From: CAXXOK01 sp035353615
GTDB taxonomy: Bacteria > Bacillota > Clostridia > Christensenellales > Aristaeellaceae
DNA length: 64,000 nucleotides
Assembly: GCA_035353615.1 (NCBI GenBank)
Contig: DAOPZY010000015.1
Location: forward strand, 1-64,000
Reading direction: 5' to 3'
In this document: in pieces, positions 8,019 to 18,998 of the stretch
Position numbering within the stretch: position 1 is the first letter of the stretch
Layout of the letters: each line of letters opens with the position of its first letter
Notes under the pieces: model-generated
Databases searched by the model: none
Seen by the model: the letters and a program-made list of their open reading frames with translations, nothing else
Told to the model about the DNA's origin: nothing
Program-made: the position numbers and the translations under genes

Positions 8019-10288
8019 GCTTCGATCAACTCCCTGAGGATGCGGCGCGCATTGGCCTTTCCGTTGCGGCCCACCTCGGTGATGGGGCCTACGCAGCTGG
8101 GGCAACCGTCCTCGCAGCCGCAACCATCCAGCACGTTGAGCGCATGCTCCAGCAACAGCTCCTGCATTTCATAGGCCTTTTCGGAAAGCCCTACGCCCCC
8201 GGGAAACTGATCGTACAGGAAAATCGTGGGCAAATCGGTTTCCGGGGCCTTGACCTGATAGAGCACCTTAATGTCCCGGGGCGCGCACATCAGGTAAATA
8301 GGCGCGACGATGCACATCAGGTTTGTAACGCCCATCAGCGCGCCCTGCAAATCATCATTGCTGAAAGGCTCGGTGATACGCCGGGGCACTGTCCACCATA
8401 CGCCGACAGTGTGCATGTTGGTTTCCGGCACAAGCACAGGGCCGAAGCCAAGGTTTTCATGAGTGTCCAGCTTCATCTTTTTGAAGATTTTTACGATGGT
8501 TGTAATTTTTAACTCGCCAAGCGTCACCTGCACCTCGTTGCGCAGGGTTTTCTGTTTCAATTCGTCCAGCACGCCCAAGCTCACGTTCAAATCCGCGTCG
8601 GTGTAATAATCCACATCCACGGCGCGGATAAAAGCCTTGCACGCGTCGAAGTCCAGCTTCTCCACCTGATACTGACGCGCCTCGTGCATGTAAATCGCGT
8701 TTTCATGCAGGAGCATCGGCACCGTGTAGCGGTCCATTTCGCCAATCACGCGATGGTGCGCCGGATTGGAAACATCAATAATTACGAAATTTTCCGAGGA
8801 GGCGGATCGCAGGCTGATTTCGCTGGCGGGGAAATCCTCCGCCGACCAGTGGTAACGCCCGCCCACATGGCGAAGGATGCCGCTTTCGCTTAAAAAATCG
8901 AGAAATTGCGCGGTATCCGGCACGTTGCCGAAGGTTTCTCCATCCTCAAAGGGCAGCTCATACGCCGCGCATTTGATGTGGGAGAGCAACACATACAGGT
9001 TGTTGGGCTGCAAGAGCGCGTGCTCCGGCGATTGCATTAAAAAGTATTCCGGATGGTTTACAATGTACTGATCGATCGCCGCCGACGAAGCCACCAGAAC
9101 GGTGAGCGCCGTATCTTTGCGGCGGCCGGCGCGACCTGCCTGCTGCCATGTGCTCGCAATGGTGCCGGGATACCCGCATAGCACGCAGGCGGTCAGAGAA
9201 CCGATATCAATGCCAAGCTCCAGCGCATTGGTGGAGATGACCATTTCGATCTCCCCGTTGCGAAGCCCGCGTTCAATTTCCCGCCGTTCACTGGGCAGGT
9301 AACCGCCCCGGTAGCCGCGCACACGCCCGGAAAACCCATACGGATCGCGCGCCTGCTCCTTCATGTAGCGGGTGAGCACCTCCACCTGAATGCGGCTTTT
9401 GGCAAACACAATGGTGGAAATCCCGTTGGCCAACAGCTGACCGGCGATTTCCCGCGTTTCATTGACCACGCCGCGCCGGATGCCCAGTTGGCGGTTGATA
9501 ACCGGCGGATTGTAAAACACAAAGTGGCGTTCGCCCATCGGCGCGCCGTTGTTGTCGATTTTGAGCACATCCCGCCCGGTGATGGTACGCGCCAGCTCGT
9601 CCGGGTTGGCGACGGTTGCGCTGCAAAGGATGAATTTGGGCTTGCTTCCGTAAAACGCGCACAACCGCACCAACCGGCGGAGCACGTTTGCAAGGTTGCT
9701 GCCAAACACGCCCCGGTAGGTATGGATTTCGTCAATCACAATGTATTGCAGGTTTTCAAACAGCTTGACCCACTTGGTATGGTTGGGCAGAATGTTGGTG
9801 TGCAGCATGTCTGGATTGGTAACCACGATGTGCCCGGCCTGCCGGATTGCTTTTCGCGCCGCGCCCTGGGTATCGCCATCGTAGGTATAGGCTTTGACAT
9901 CAACGCCCAAAGCCTCAATCAGCTCGTACAGCTCGCTGGCTTGATCGGCGGAAAGCGCTTTGGTTGGGAACAGATACAGCGCACGCGCATCCGGGTTTTT
10001 CAGGATAGCGGACAGCACGGGCAGGTTATAGCACATGGTTTTACCGCTGGCGGTCGGGGTCACCACCACAAAATCGCGGCCATCGCAGGCCGCCTGAAAG
10101 CTTTCCGCCTGATGGGTATACAGGCGGTGGATGCCCCGTTTTTCAAGCACAGACCGGATTTTTGCGTTTAGCGATGGGGGAAAGTCCACAAACTTTCCTT
10201 CCGATGCCGGCAAGGTGGTCCAGTGCGTGACGTTCTCCATAAACGCTGGATCGTTCTGGAGTTTTTCAATCAGCTGATCTACGTTCAT
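8006..10288 (-). CDS. mrfA: MrfA (YprA)-like DEAD/DEAH helicase with C-terminal zinc-binding domain
   Basis: The 760-aa SF2 helicase has Walker A TPTASGKT, motif II DEIH, motif III CSATVANP and motif VI QQAGRAGRRK. The C-terminal DUF1998-type region ends with the cysteine cluster GCGCEDGCPSC, as in MrfA where four cysteines bind zinc. MrfA is a 3'-5' helicase in a UvrABC-independent mitomycin repair route in B. subtilis. It is the first gene of mrfA-mrfB-TPR and lies 59 bases after clpC, with a hairpin in the gap. GGAGGG precedes the ATG. Confidence 0.92.
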   Translation of the reverse strand: MNVDQLIEKLQNDPAFMENVTHWTTLPASEGKFVDFPPSLNAKIRSVLEKRGIHRLYTHQAESFQAACDGRDFVVVTPTASGKTMCYNLPVLSAILKNPDARALYLFPTKALSADQASELYELIEALGVDVKAYTYDGDTQGAARKAIRQAGHIVVTNPDMLHTNILPNHTKWVKLFENLQYIVIDEIHTYRGVFGSNLANVLRRLVRLCAFYGSKPKFILCSATVANPDELARTITGRDVLKIDNNGAPMGERHFVFYNPPVINRQLGIRRGVVNETREIAGQLLANGISTIVFAKSRIQVEVLTRYMKEQARDPYGFSGRVRGYRGGYLPSERREIERGLRNGEIEMVISTNALELGIDIGSLTACVLCGYPGTIASTWQQAGRAGRRKDTALTVLVASSAAIDQYIVNHPEYFLMQSPEHALLQPNNLYVLLSHIKCAAYELPFEDGETFGNVPDTAQFLDFLSESGILRHVGGRYHWSAEDFPASEISLRSASSENFVIIDVSNPAHHRVIGEMDRYTVPMLLHENAIYMHEARQYQVEKLDFDACKAFIRAVDVDYYTDADLNVSLGVLDELKQKTLRNEVQVTLGELKITTIVKIFKKMKLDTHENLGFGPVLVPETNMHTVGVWWTVPRRITEPFSNDDLQGALMGVTNLMCIVAPIYLMCAPRDIKVLYQVKAPETDLPTIFLYDQFPGGVGLSEKAYEMQELLLEHALNVLDGCGCEDGCPSCVGPITEVGRNGKANARRILRELIEACQA

Positions 10289-10305
10289 GGCACCCTCCGT
10301 AACGG

Positions 10306-10334
10306 CCCAAAGCCGCGGCTGGCGCGGCTTTGGG
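10306..10334 (-). terminator. hairpin between clpC and mrfA
   Basis: A perfect 12-bp stem (10306-10317 with 10323-10334) and 5-base loop lie between the clpC stop and the mrfA ribosome binding site. On the minus strand no T-run follows, so it may be a partial terminator, an RNA processing stem or a readthrough element. No separate mrfA promoter was recognised. Confidence 0.5.
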
Positions 10335-10347
10335 GGTAATTCCGATA

Positions 10348-12837
<2,490 letters not shown>

Positions 12838-12838
12838 G

Positions 12839-13846
12839 TTAATCCTCCTTGGCAGCCAACTTGGCTTGGATAATGACGCAACGGGCCTGGTTGGTAGAGA
12901 TCAGGCTTGCGTCCGAGTGCTTGAATTTTTTGGCATGCGCGTCCTGCGCAACGGTGAGCAGTTCATCAACCGTGGTAAGCGGAACCGGCAGGATCGCCAT
13001 CGCCGCCCCAAGCCGCAGATTGCTCCAATGCTCCATAAACTCGCCGGTTTCCATCTGTTTGGCAAAGCGGAGCGCGCCGTAACTGCGCCACACGCTATCC
13101 TGCAAATCAAGGTTCTCCTTGTCGCTGCGGACGCGCAACACGTTTTCCATGTCGATCAGCTGGCGGCCGACCGCCGATACGGCCTCGATGATTTCGCCTT
13201 CGGTACGGCCCAGCGTAACCTGATTGCTCACTTGGTAGAGATCGCCGAGCGCTTCGCTGCCTTCGCCGTAAATACCCCGAATGGTCAGCCCCAGCTTGGC
13301 GACTGTTTGGGATACGTTGCCCATCTGTTTGCAGCGCGTAAGCATCGGCAGGTGGAGCATCAGCGAGGCACGCATCCCCGTGCCGGTGTTAGTGGGGCAA
13401 GCGGTCAGGTAACCCAACTGGTTATCAAACGAAAAGTCACAAACCGAGGCCAGCCGATCCTCAGCGTCAAACGCGAGGGAAGCGGCGTCCGAAAGGGAAA
13501 AGCCGTCCAGCATGGCCTGAATCCGCAAATGATCCTCCTCGTTGACCATAACGCTGATGTGCCGGTCCGCGCGGACCAACGCGGCGCCAACGTCGCTGTG
13601 CAGCAAAAGATCACGGCTTACAAGGTGCTGCTCCATCAGGGAAAGCTGATCTATCTTGTTCATATTTTTAAGCAGGTATAGCGAAAAACGTCCATTCGGC
13701 GTTTCGCTTTCCATCGCTTTTGTGGCGCGGTCGATGCAGCGTTGCGCGTTATCAGGGTTGCCAACGTTGGAAAAAGGCAAGTCGTAGTAATTGCGCGCAA
13801 GCCGAACTCGGCTGGAAACAACAATCCCTCCAAAGTTTTCGCTCAT
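12839..13846 (-). CDS. mcsB: protein-arginine kinase McsB
   Basis: The 335-aa protein resembles guanido kinases. It shows SSRVRLARN near the N-terminus, the conserved CPTNTGTGMRAS nucleotide/active-site loop and RGIYGEGSEALG. McsB phosphorylates arginines on client proteins, including CtsR, as a degradation tag for ClpCP. The start overlaps the mcsA stop by four bases, and its own stop lies within the clpC ribosome binding site, so the operon is tightly coupled. Confidence 0.96.
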   Translation of the reverse strand: MSENFGGIVVSSRVRLARNYYDLPFSNVGNPDNAQRCIDRATKAMESETPNGRFSLYLLKNMNKIDQLSLMEQHLVSRDLLLHSDVGAALVRADRHISVMVNEEDHLRIQAMLDGFSLSDAASLAFDAEDRLASVCDFSFDNQLGYLTACPTNTGTGMRASLMLHLPMLTRCKQMGNVSQTVAKLGLTIRGIYGEGSEALGDLYQVSNQVTLGRTEGEIIEAVSAVGRQLIDMENVLRVRSDKENLDLQDSVWRSYGALRFAKQMETGEFMEHWSNLRLGAAMAILPVPLTTVDELLTVAQDAHAKKFKHSDASLISTNQARCVIIQAKLAAKED

Positions 13847-14346
13847 TGCGGCTTCACCTCCGCGCTTTGCTGTTCGGCAAGGGCGCGAATTTCATCGCGC
13901 AGGGCAGCCGCTTCTTCAAAGTTTTCAGTTGCGACCGCTTTTTCCATTCTGGCCTTCAGCTCGGCTAAGCACTGCTCCAGCTGCAGCTCCTGGCGGTGCC
14001 CCTGAGGCACGCGCCCGGCGTGCTGGCTGCGACCGTGTACGCGCAGCAGCAGGGGTTTCAGCTGTTCGGAAAACACTTCGTAACAGTGCGCGCACCCCAG
14101 TTTACCGCTGTTTTGAAACTCCTCGTAGGTCAGGCCGCAGGCATCGCACCGGATGGCGCTTTCCTGAGTCTCTTTGGAAAGAATACTGAGCAGAGAGGAC
14201 AGAAAGCTGGACATATCGCCCTTGGCAAAGCTGGACTCCATTTTTTCAACGCATTCCTGACAAAGGTGCCGCGTGGCGGTTTCATTGCCGGTAATCACCG
14301 TGATGGCCACGGTGGCGGGGTTTTTCTGACATTCTTCACAGAGCAT
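13843..14346 (-). CDS. mcsA: McsA, zinc-binding activator of McsB
   Basis: The 167-aa protein has paired zinc-binding cysteines (CEEC, CQEC, CDAC, CAHC) and a C-terminal UVR motif, NFEEAAALRDEIRAL. McsA stimulates the McsB kinase and senses stress. AAAGGAG precedes the ATG, and the gene lies 15 bases after ctsR. Confidence 0.95.
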   Translation of the reverse strand: MLCEECQKNPATVAITVITGNETATRHLCQECVEKMESSFAKGDMSSFLSSLLSILSKETQESAIRCDACGLTYEEFQNSGKLGCAHCYEVFSEQLKPLLLRVHGRSQHAGRVPQGHRQELQLEQCLAELKARMEKAVATENFEEAAALRDEIRALAEQQSAEVKPQ

Positions 14347-14361
14347 AAACGGTTACTCCTT

Positions 14362-14841
14362 TCAAGCCTCAGGGGCTCTGCTCTTGCGAGCGACCTCAAG
14401 TAACATCGATTTGAGGATGCGCGCCCTGAGCGCGTCCTTCAAGGCGGCAGGAACGGGGAGCGTGAAGCAGGATTCACACACGGCGGCCTTCATAATCGCG
14501 GCCTCGTCGCAGGAAATCAGATCGCGCTCTTTGAGTTGCGTGATCAGATGCTCCGCTTCCAGCGAAGAAATGGTGTCGCCGACCCGCTCGTGCAACAGAT
14601 AAACGAGCTGCTCGCTTGTATCCTGCTCCATTCGAAAAATGCGGATATATCCGCCGCCGCCCCGCCGGCTTTCAATCAGGTAGCCATGGTCGGGCGTGAA
14701 GCGGGTGGCAAGCACATAGTTGATCTGCGAGGGCGCGCAGTTAAAATATTGCGCCAGCTCGTTGCGTTTCAACTCAACTTCCTGCTCATCCTGCGTGAGC
14801 ATGGTTTTGATAAATTTCTCAATCGCGTCGCTCAGTCGCAT
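14362..14841 (-). CDS. ctsR: heat-shock repressor CtsR
   Basis: The 159-aa winged-helix repressor begins MRLSDAIEKFI. It contains NELAQYFNCAPSQINYVLATR (helix-turn-helix) and the glycine-rich wing ESRRGGGGYIRI that reads the operator, with arginine-rich flanks typical of CtsR. The ATG at 14841 has GGGGGAGG eight bases upstream; an in-frame extension to 15108 would run over the promoter and operator and is rejected. It represses its own operon through the site at 14858-14883. Confidence 0.95.
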   Translation of the reverse strand: MRLSDAIEKFIKTMLTQDEQEVELKRNELAQYFNCAPSQINYVLATRFTPDHGYLIESRRGGGGYIRIFRMEQDTSEQLVYLLHERVGDTISSLEAEHLITQLKERDLISCDEAAIMKAAVCESCFTLPVPAALKDALRARILKSMLLEVARKSRAPEA

Positions 14842-14857
14842 GAATAAAACCTCCCCC

Positions 14858-14883
14858 GTCAAAGATATTGACCATCTTTGACC
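14858..14883 (-). promoter_or_regulatory. CtsR operator
   Basis: On the minus strand the direct heptamer repeat reads GGTCAAAGATGGTCAA, matching the consensus RGTCAAANANRGTCAAA at all but the last base. A perfect 9-bp inverted repeat (GTCAAAGAT 14858-14866 with ATCTTTGAC 14874-14882) is embedded, so half sites occur in both directions. It covers the predicted transcription start. Confidence 0.92.
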
Positions 14884-14888
14884 ATCAC

Positions 14889-14917
14889 ATTCTACCATGG
14901 CTTTCCGAAAAAAGCAA
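14889..14917 (-). promoter_or_regulatory. promoter of ctsR-mcsA-mcsB-clpC
   Basis: On the minus strand -35 TTGCTT (14912-14917) and -10 TAGAAT (14889-14894) are 17 bases apart, and the CtsR operator begins at about +1. This is a sigma-A type promoter under CtsR control. Confidence 0.85.
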
Positions 14918-15106
14918 TGATCTGCGCCCGGCATCCCGGAACTTTCACAGCCGAAAAACCGAAGGCGGAACGCGAAAACAGTATACCCTAAAAACAGGAT
15001 TTTGAAAACATATGTTCGTATCAAATTTACAAGCACTCGCGATTTTAACGTGGGGGAGTAGCGGAGGTAAAAGTTCAGCATAGGGGAACCGGCGCGGTTG
15101 TAAATC

Positions 15107-15149
15107 AAAACCCCGGCGCCGTCCGGAAAACCGGAACGAACGTCGGGGG
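15107..15149 (-). terminator. probable terminator of hflK-hflC
   Basis: On the minus strand a long imperfect hairpin, with outer stem CCCCGACG against CGCCGGGG and inner CCGG-TTTT-CCGG, is followed by TTTTGATTT. It lies about 140 bases after the hflC stop, so it is plausible rather than certain. Confidence 0.5.
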
Positions 15150-15289
15150 TGCGTTTGTAAAACTGATTTGGTGCGGTCGGGGCAGACAGCCCGTTTGATT
15201 TGGCAATGACACTGAAACGTTTAACCCGCGCCCCTTTGCTTCAGCCGCACGGCGATAGCGAAGGGGTTCGGAATAGCCGTCCGCTCGCG

Positions 15290-16318
15290 TTACTGCACTG
15301 GGGTTTTCCCGGTTACGTATGCCAGCAGTTCGCTCCACAGCGGATGGTTCTGATCCAGCACAAGGGTGGTTTTGGAATCCAGCGAGCTTTGCAGCGCCTG
15401 AAGCGAACGCCAGTAGCTGTAAAACTCCGGGTCTGCGCTGTAAGCTTCTGCATAAATCCGCATGGCTTCCGCTTCGGCTTCAGCCCGCACGGTTCCCGCT
15501 TCGCTCACAGCGTCCGCCTCAATCTGCCTCGCCTGCAAATCCGCGGCGGAAACCTCCTTGCGGTAGGCTTCCTCGCCCTCGCTGCGCAGTTGTTGGGCAA
15601 CCTTGGTGCGGTCGGCCTGCATGCGCGCGTAGGTGCTTTCAATGTTTGCGGTAGGCAAAATGGTGCGGTGAACCTGAATATCCTTGATTTCGATCCCACG
15701 GGGCACCATATCGGTGTTGACGGTTTTCAGCCCGTTTGCCAAAGCCGCGTTGAGCGCGTCCTTATTGCTCACAAAATCTTCCGCGCTCATCCGGTTGATG
15801 GCCTGCACGATCACCGGGTGGATCAGGTTATCCAGCTGGTTTTCCGCGTTGACCATGCTGCCGAGTTTCAGGCTGAACAGGGCCGGATCCGCGATGTACC
15901 ACTGCGCGTAGGTTTGCACATAGTATTGCTTCTTTTCCGCGGTGTTCACCACTTCGCTGTCGCTGATGTAGGTGTACAGGCGGGAGGAATAGGTTTCCAC
16001 CTTATCCACGAAAGGCACCTTGAAATGCAACCCGCTGCCTTCAACAATGCTTACGCCGCTGGTCAGGGTAATTTCGTCCTTGAGCAGATCCGCATAGCGT
16101 TCATGGAAATCATTCTGCTTGTTGATGACAATGCGCTTGATTACCCCAAAGCGGCTCACGACGCTCTGCTCCGCCTCGCCGACGATAAACAGGCTCTCGT
16201 TGAGCAGAATCAGCGCGGCCACCAGCAGGAATGCGATCAGGATCAGTTTGCCTTTATGCCGCCTGACGCCCGCCCGGAAGGCGGAGTCGGCGTTGTAAAC
16301 CGGCGTTTCTTGATTCAC
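15290..16318 (-). CDS. hflC: SPFH/Band 7 membrane protein HflC
   Basis: The 342-aa protein has one N-terminal membrane segment (about residues 20-42, KLILIAFLLVAALILL) and a Band 7 domain beginning ESLFIVGEAEQSVVSRFG, followed by a long coiled-coil rich in Ala and Glu. With HflK it forms large membrane cages; in E. coli these surround the FtsH protease. The start is GTG overlapping the hflK stop (GTGA). No ftsH lies in this window. Confidence 0.88.
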   Translation of the reverse strand: MNQETPVYNADSAFRAGVRRHKGKLILIAFLLVAALILLNESLFIVGEAEQSVVSRFGVIKRIVINKQNDFHERYADLLKDEITLTSGVSIVEGSGLHFKVPFVDKVETYSSRLYTYISDSEVVNTAEKKQYYVQTYAQWYIADPALFSLKLGSMVNAENQLDNLIHPVIVQAINRMSAEDFVSNKDALNAALANGLKTVNTDMVPRGIEIKDIQVHRTILPTANIESTYARMQADRTKVAQQLRSEGEEAYRKEVSAADLQARQIEADAVSEAGTVRAEAEAEAMRIYAEAYSADPEFYSYWRSLQALQSSLDSKTTLVLDQNHPLWSELLAYVTGKTPVQ

Positions 16319-17292
16319 TGCGCGTCGCCCCCTTCCAATGCGGCGGAGGTTACGCTGGAGGTTGCGCCATCGTTCAAATCCAGCACTTTGAGCACCTCGC
16401 CGTTATTATCCGCCACGATGATGCGGCCGCTGTTTTTCAGCACGCTTTCTAGCGTTTCAATCAGCAACCGCTTTCGGGTAATTTCCGGGGCCAGTTTATA
16501 TTCCTGACACACCGCCGTAAACACCGCGGTATCGCTCTGCGCCTTGGCAACCTGATCCGCCTTGTAAGCTTCCGCCTGTTTTACGGTTTCGTAAGCGTTG
16601 CTGCGCGCCTTGGGCAAAATTTCGTTCGCGTACTTTTCAGCCTCGTCCAGTCGCTTGGTTTTTTCGTTTTTGGCGTTGTTCACATCTTCGTAGGCGGAGG
16701 ATACCTCGGTGGGCACCGTGATGTTCTGAATGCGAACGTCGTTGATTTTCACACCCATATCGTAGGTATCAATCAGAGCCTGAAAATCCGGAAGCACCTG
16801 GTCTTCGATCTCTTCCTTGTTCAAAAGCGCGTCGTCCAGCGGGCGGTTTTGCACGTTGCGGCGGATGACGGCTTCAAACGCGAGCTGAAGGGTGCCTTCC
16901 GGGTCGTCCACATCGTAATGGTACTGCTTCACATCGCGGATGGTGTATTGGTAGATGGCCTCGATGGATACGATGCTGTTATCGTTGGTGAGCATCACGC
17001 CCTCGTTGGTTTCATCCACATATTGGGACGCTTTTCCCGCCGAGCCTTGCTGCGTGGTGCGGAAACCGTATTCCATGGTGTGGATGGTCGTCACGCTTTC
17101 ACTGACAATTTGCTGCACAAAGGGAATATGCCAGTACAGGCCCGGGCCGTTTACGCCGGTTGCGCTGCCAAAGGTAATCACCAGCGCTTCCTCCCCCTGC
17201 CCAACGCGGTAGAAGCTTGTCGCGCCAATCACCGCAACAACCGTCAGTGCAATCAGCACAATCAGGGTCGATATTTTCGCCTTGCTTTTCAT
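16315..17292 (-). CDS. hflK: SPFH/Band 7 membrane protein HflK
   Basis: The 325-aa protein has an N-terminal membrane helix (about 7-27) and a Band 7 domain with YRVGQGEEALVITFG and GPGLYWHIPFVQ, then a coiled coil with KAEAYKADQVAKAQ-type repeats. It is translationally coupled to hflC. AAAGGAG precedes the ATG. Confidence 0.88.
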   Translation of the reverse strand: MKSKAKISTLIVLIALTVVAVIGATSFYRVGQGEEALVITFGSATGVNGPGLYWHIPFVQQIVSESVTTIHTMEYGFRTTQQGSAGKASQYVDETNEGVMLTNDNSIVSIEAIYQYTIRDVKQYHYDVDDPEGTLQLAFEAVIRRNVQNRPLDDALLNKEEIEDQVLPDFQALIDTYDMGVKINDVRIQNITVPTEVSSAYEDVNNAKNEKTKRLDEAEKYANEILPKARSNAYETVKQAEAYKADQVAKAQSDTAVFTAVCQEYKLAPEITRKRLLIETLESVLKNSGRIIVADNNGEVLKVLDLNDGATSSVTSAALEGGDAQ

Positions 17293-17330
17293 GGGTCGTC
17301 TCCTTTCAGATTAAACTGTTTCACGTTACG

Positions 17331-17349
17331 ATTGTACAGCAGATGTACA
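17331..17349 (-). promoter_or_regulatory. TGTACA repeat and possible -10 upstream of hflK
   Basis: TGTACA, itself a palindrome, occurs at 17333-17338 and 17344-17349, five bases apart, giving a dyad. On the minus strand TACAAT (17331-17336) could be a -10 element, but no good -35 was found. The site lies about 40-57 bases upstream of the hflK start and might bind a dimeric regulator. Confidence 0.35.
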
Positions 17350-17549
17350 TTTCATACGGCAGAATTGGTTCCAACCGTACGCCCGGGGGTGTTAAAACCG
17401 CAATCCGGCGTATGTAACCGGTGCGCGTACGCAGAAATTGGCAGCCGATCCGGCAAACGGAGGAGCGATCTGCATGCAATTCGCAACAAACCTTGCAAAC
17501 CGGTCGGAACATTGGGGCCGGGCATTCGCCCAAGGCGGGCTGCCTGCCG

Positions 17550-18998
17550 TCAGGTTGCCAAAGGCAGGCGTACCAAAAATGTGGTGCCCGCGCCTTCCTT
17601 ACTGCGCACGGTCATCCGGCCGCCGTGAGCCACCACGATAATGCGCGCGATGGATAACCCCAACCCGTGGCCGCTGGTTTGGGCCTTGCGCGCCTTGTCG
17701 CTGCGGTAAAAACGGTCGAAAATTCGCGGCAAATCCTCCGCGGAAATGCCCTGTCCTGTATCCTTGACGGAAAGGATGCACTCCTTGCCGTCGTTTTCCA
17801 AGCCAAGCGTGATCCTGCCGCCGCTGGGCGTGTATTTGATGGCGTTATCCACCAAAATTCGCATCAGCTGTTTGAGCATGCTTTTATCCCCCCGGATGCT
17901 GCAATGCTGCAAGGGGGAAAGCAAAAACTCATGCGCCGAGGAAAGCAGCTTTGCGTCGCGGTGTACGGCGCTCATGATCTCGGTGGGGTCGAATACTTCC
18001 ATTTCCAGCATGAGGGTTTTTTTATCATGCCTCGCGAGGAACAGAAGCCTTTCCACCAGCTCCTTCATGGAGGCGGTTTCCTGCGATATGGCGGAAATGC
18101 CCTCGTCCAACACCTCTTTGTCGGTTTTGCCCCAGCGTTCCAGCATGCTCGCGTAGCCCTGAATCACGGCGATGGGGGTACGAAGTTCATGCGAAGCGTC
18201 GCTGACAAACTGTTTCTGGCTGTTGTAGCTCAGCTCGATCCGGTCCAGCATCCCGTTAATGACGGTCGCCAGATCCTTTAACTCGTTCTTGGTGCCCGCA
18301 ATGTTGATGCGGTTGCTCAGATTGTTGGCGCTCAGGGCGGCGGCGGCTTGGGTCATTTCCGCAATCGGTTTGAGCACCGACTTGTTCAGCCGGTACTTGT
18401 GCCTCAGAAAATAGGTGACGCGGTATAAATCCAAACAAATGAGCGTCCAAAACAGAAGCGTGTATACATATAGCGCATAGGTGAGGGAAAAGGCCGTTAC
18501 CAGCCCGCCCCTTACGGTGCTGCGGTATATCAGCACCTGATAACCCTGATCGGTCTGCACCTGACTGAACGCCAGTTTCAGCTGCTCTAGGTAGCCGTTC
18601 ATATTCTCCGGTAGCGGGGTTTCCAGCAGGTAGGCGCTGTTCACCGGCAACCCGCCAAGCTGCTCGGCGGCGTAATGCAAACCGTCCGCCGGGGCCTCGG
18701 CCGTAATGGCGTCCACCGTCGCATCCACCGTAGGCAACTGCGCAACGCCAAACACGACGGTGAAAACCAGCAACACAAACACCGTTGTGCTCAGCAGTTG
18801 CGTGCTGTAGTGCATGGCGATGCGCAGGGTCAGCGAAAAGCGCAGGCTGCTGAACAGCAGTCCAAACCAGTTGCCCACATATGAAGTCAGGCGGCGGAAG
18901 CCTTTACCGGTTGTTTCGGCGCGTACGGTCGCGCGCGCTTCCGCCTTGCGCTGCGCCTCCTGCCGGCGAGCCTCGTGCTCGCTTCGCTTATTGCTCAT
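17550..18998 (-). CDS. two-component sensor histidine kinase
   Basis: The 482-aa protein has two membrane helices (about 62-88 and 168-195) bracketing an extracellular sensor of about 80 residues, then a HAMP linker. The HisKA domain has the phospho-acceptor His in SDASHELRTP, and the HATPase has N box DNAIKYT, G1 VKDTGQGIS and G2 GHGLGLSIA. The start overlaps the regulator gene by 11 bases, so both are made together. The closest architecture is the CssS/ArlS-type OmpR partner class; the signal is unknown. Confidence 0.93.
   Translation of the reverse strand: MSNKRSEHEARRQEAQRKAEARATVRAETTGKGFRRLTSYVGNWFGLLFSSLRFSLTLRIAMHYSTQLLSTTVFVLLVFTVVFGVAQLPTVDATVDAITAEAPADGLHYAAEQLGGLPVNSAYLLETPLPENMNGYLEQLKLAFSQVQTDQGYQVLIYRSTVRGGLVTAFSLTYALYVYTLLFWTLICLDLYRVTYFLRHKYRLNKSVLKPIAEMTQAAAALSANNLSNRINIAGTKNELKDLATVINGMLDRIELSYNSQKQFVSDASHELRTPIAVIQGYASMLERWGKTDKEVLDEGISAISQETASMKELVERLLFLARHDKKTLMLEMEVFDPTEIMSAVHRDAKLLSSAHEFLLSPLQHCSIRGDKSMLKQLMRILVDNAIKYTPSGGRITLGLENDGKECILSVKDTGQGISAEDLPRIFDRFYRSDKARKAQTSGHGLGLSIARIIVVAHGGRMTVRSKEGAGTTFLVRLPLAT

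Larger units (their letters stand above)
14842..15289. other. intergenic region between ctsR and hflC
   Basis: This 448-base gap holds the ctsR promoter and operator at its left end and a terminator-like hairpin for hflKC near 15107-15149. Open frames crossing it have no ribosome binding site and no family resemblance. Nothing else was recognised. Confidence 0.6.

Noticed and set aside
8019..8123. Longer mrfB reading frame starting at 8123
   Set aside because: The added residues are Arg/Pro-rich, lie wholly inside mrfA and match nothing in the exonuclease family.
14842..15108. N-terminal extension of ctsR of about 89 residues in the same frame
   Set aside because: It would run across the ctsR promoter and CtsR operator and has no resemblance to CtsR; a strong ribosome binding site supports the start at 14841.
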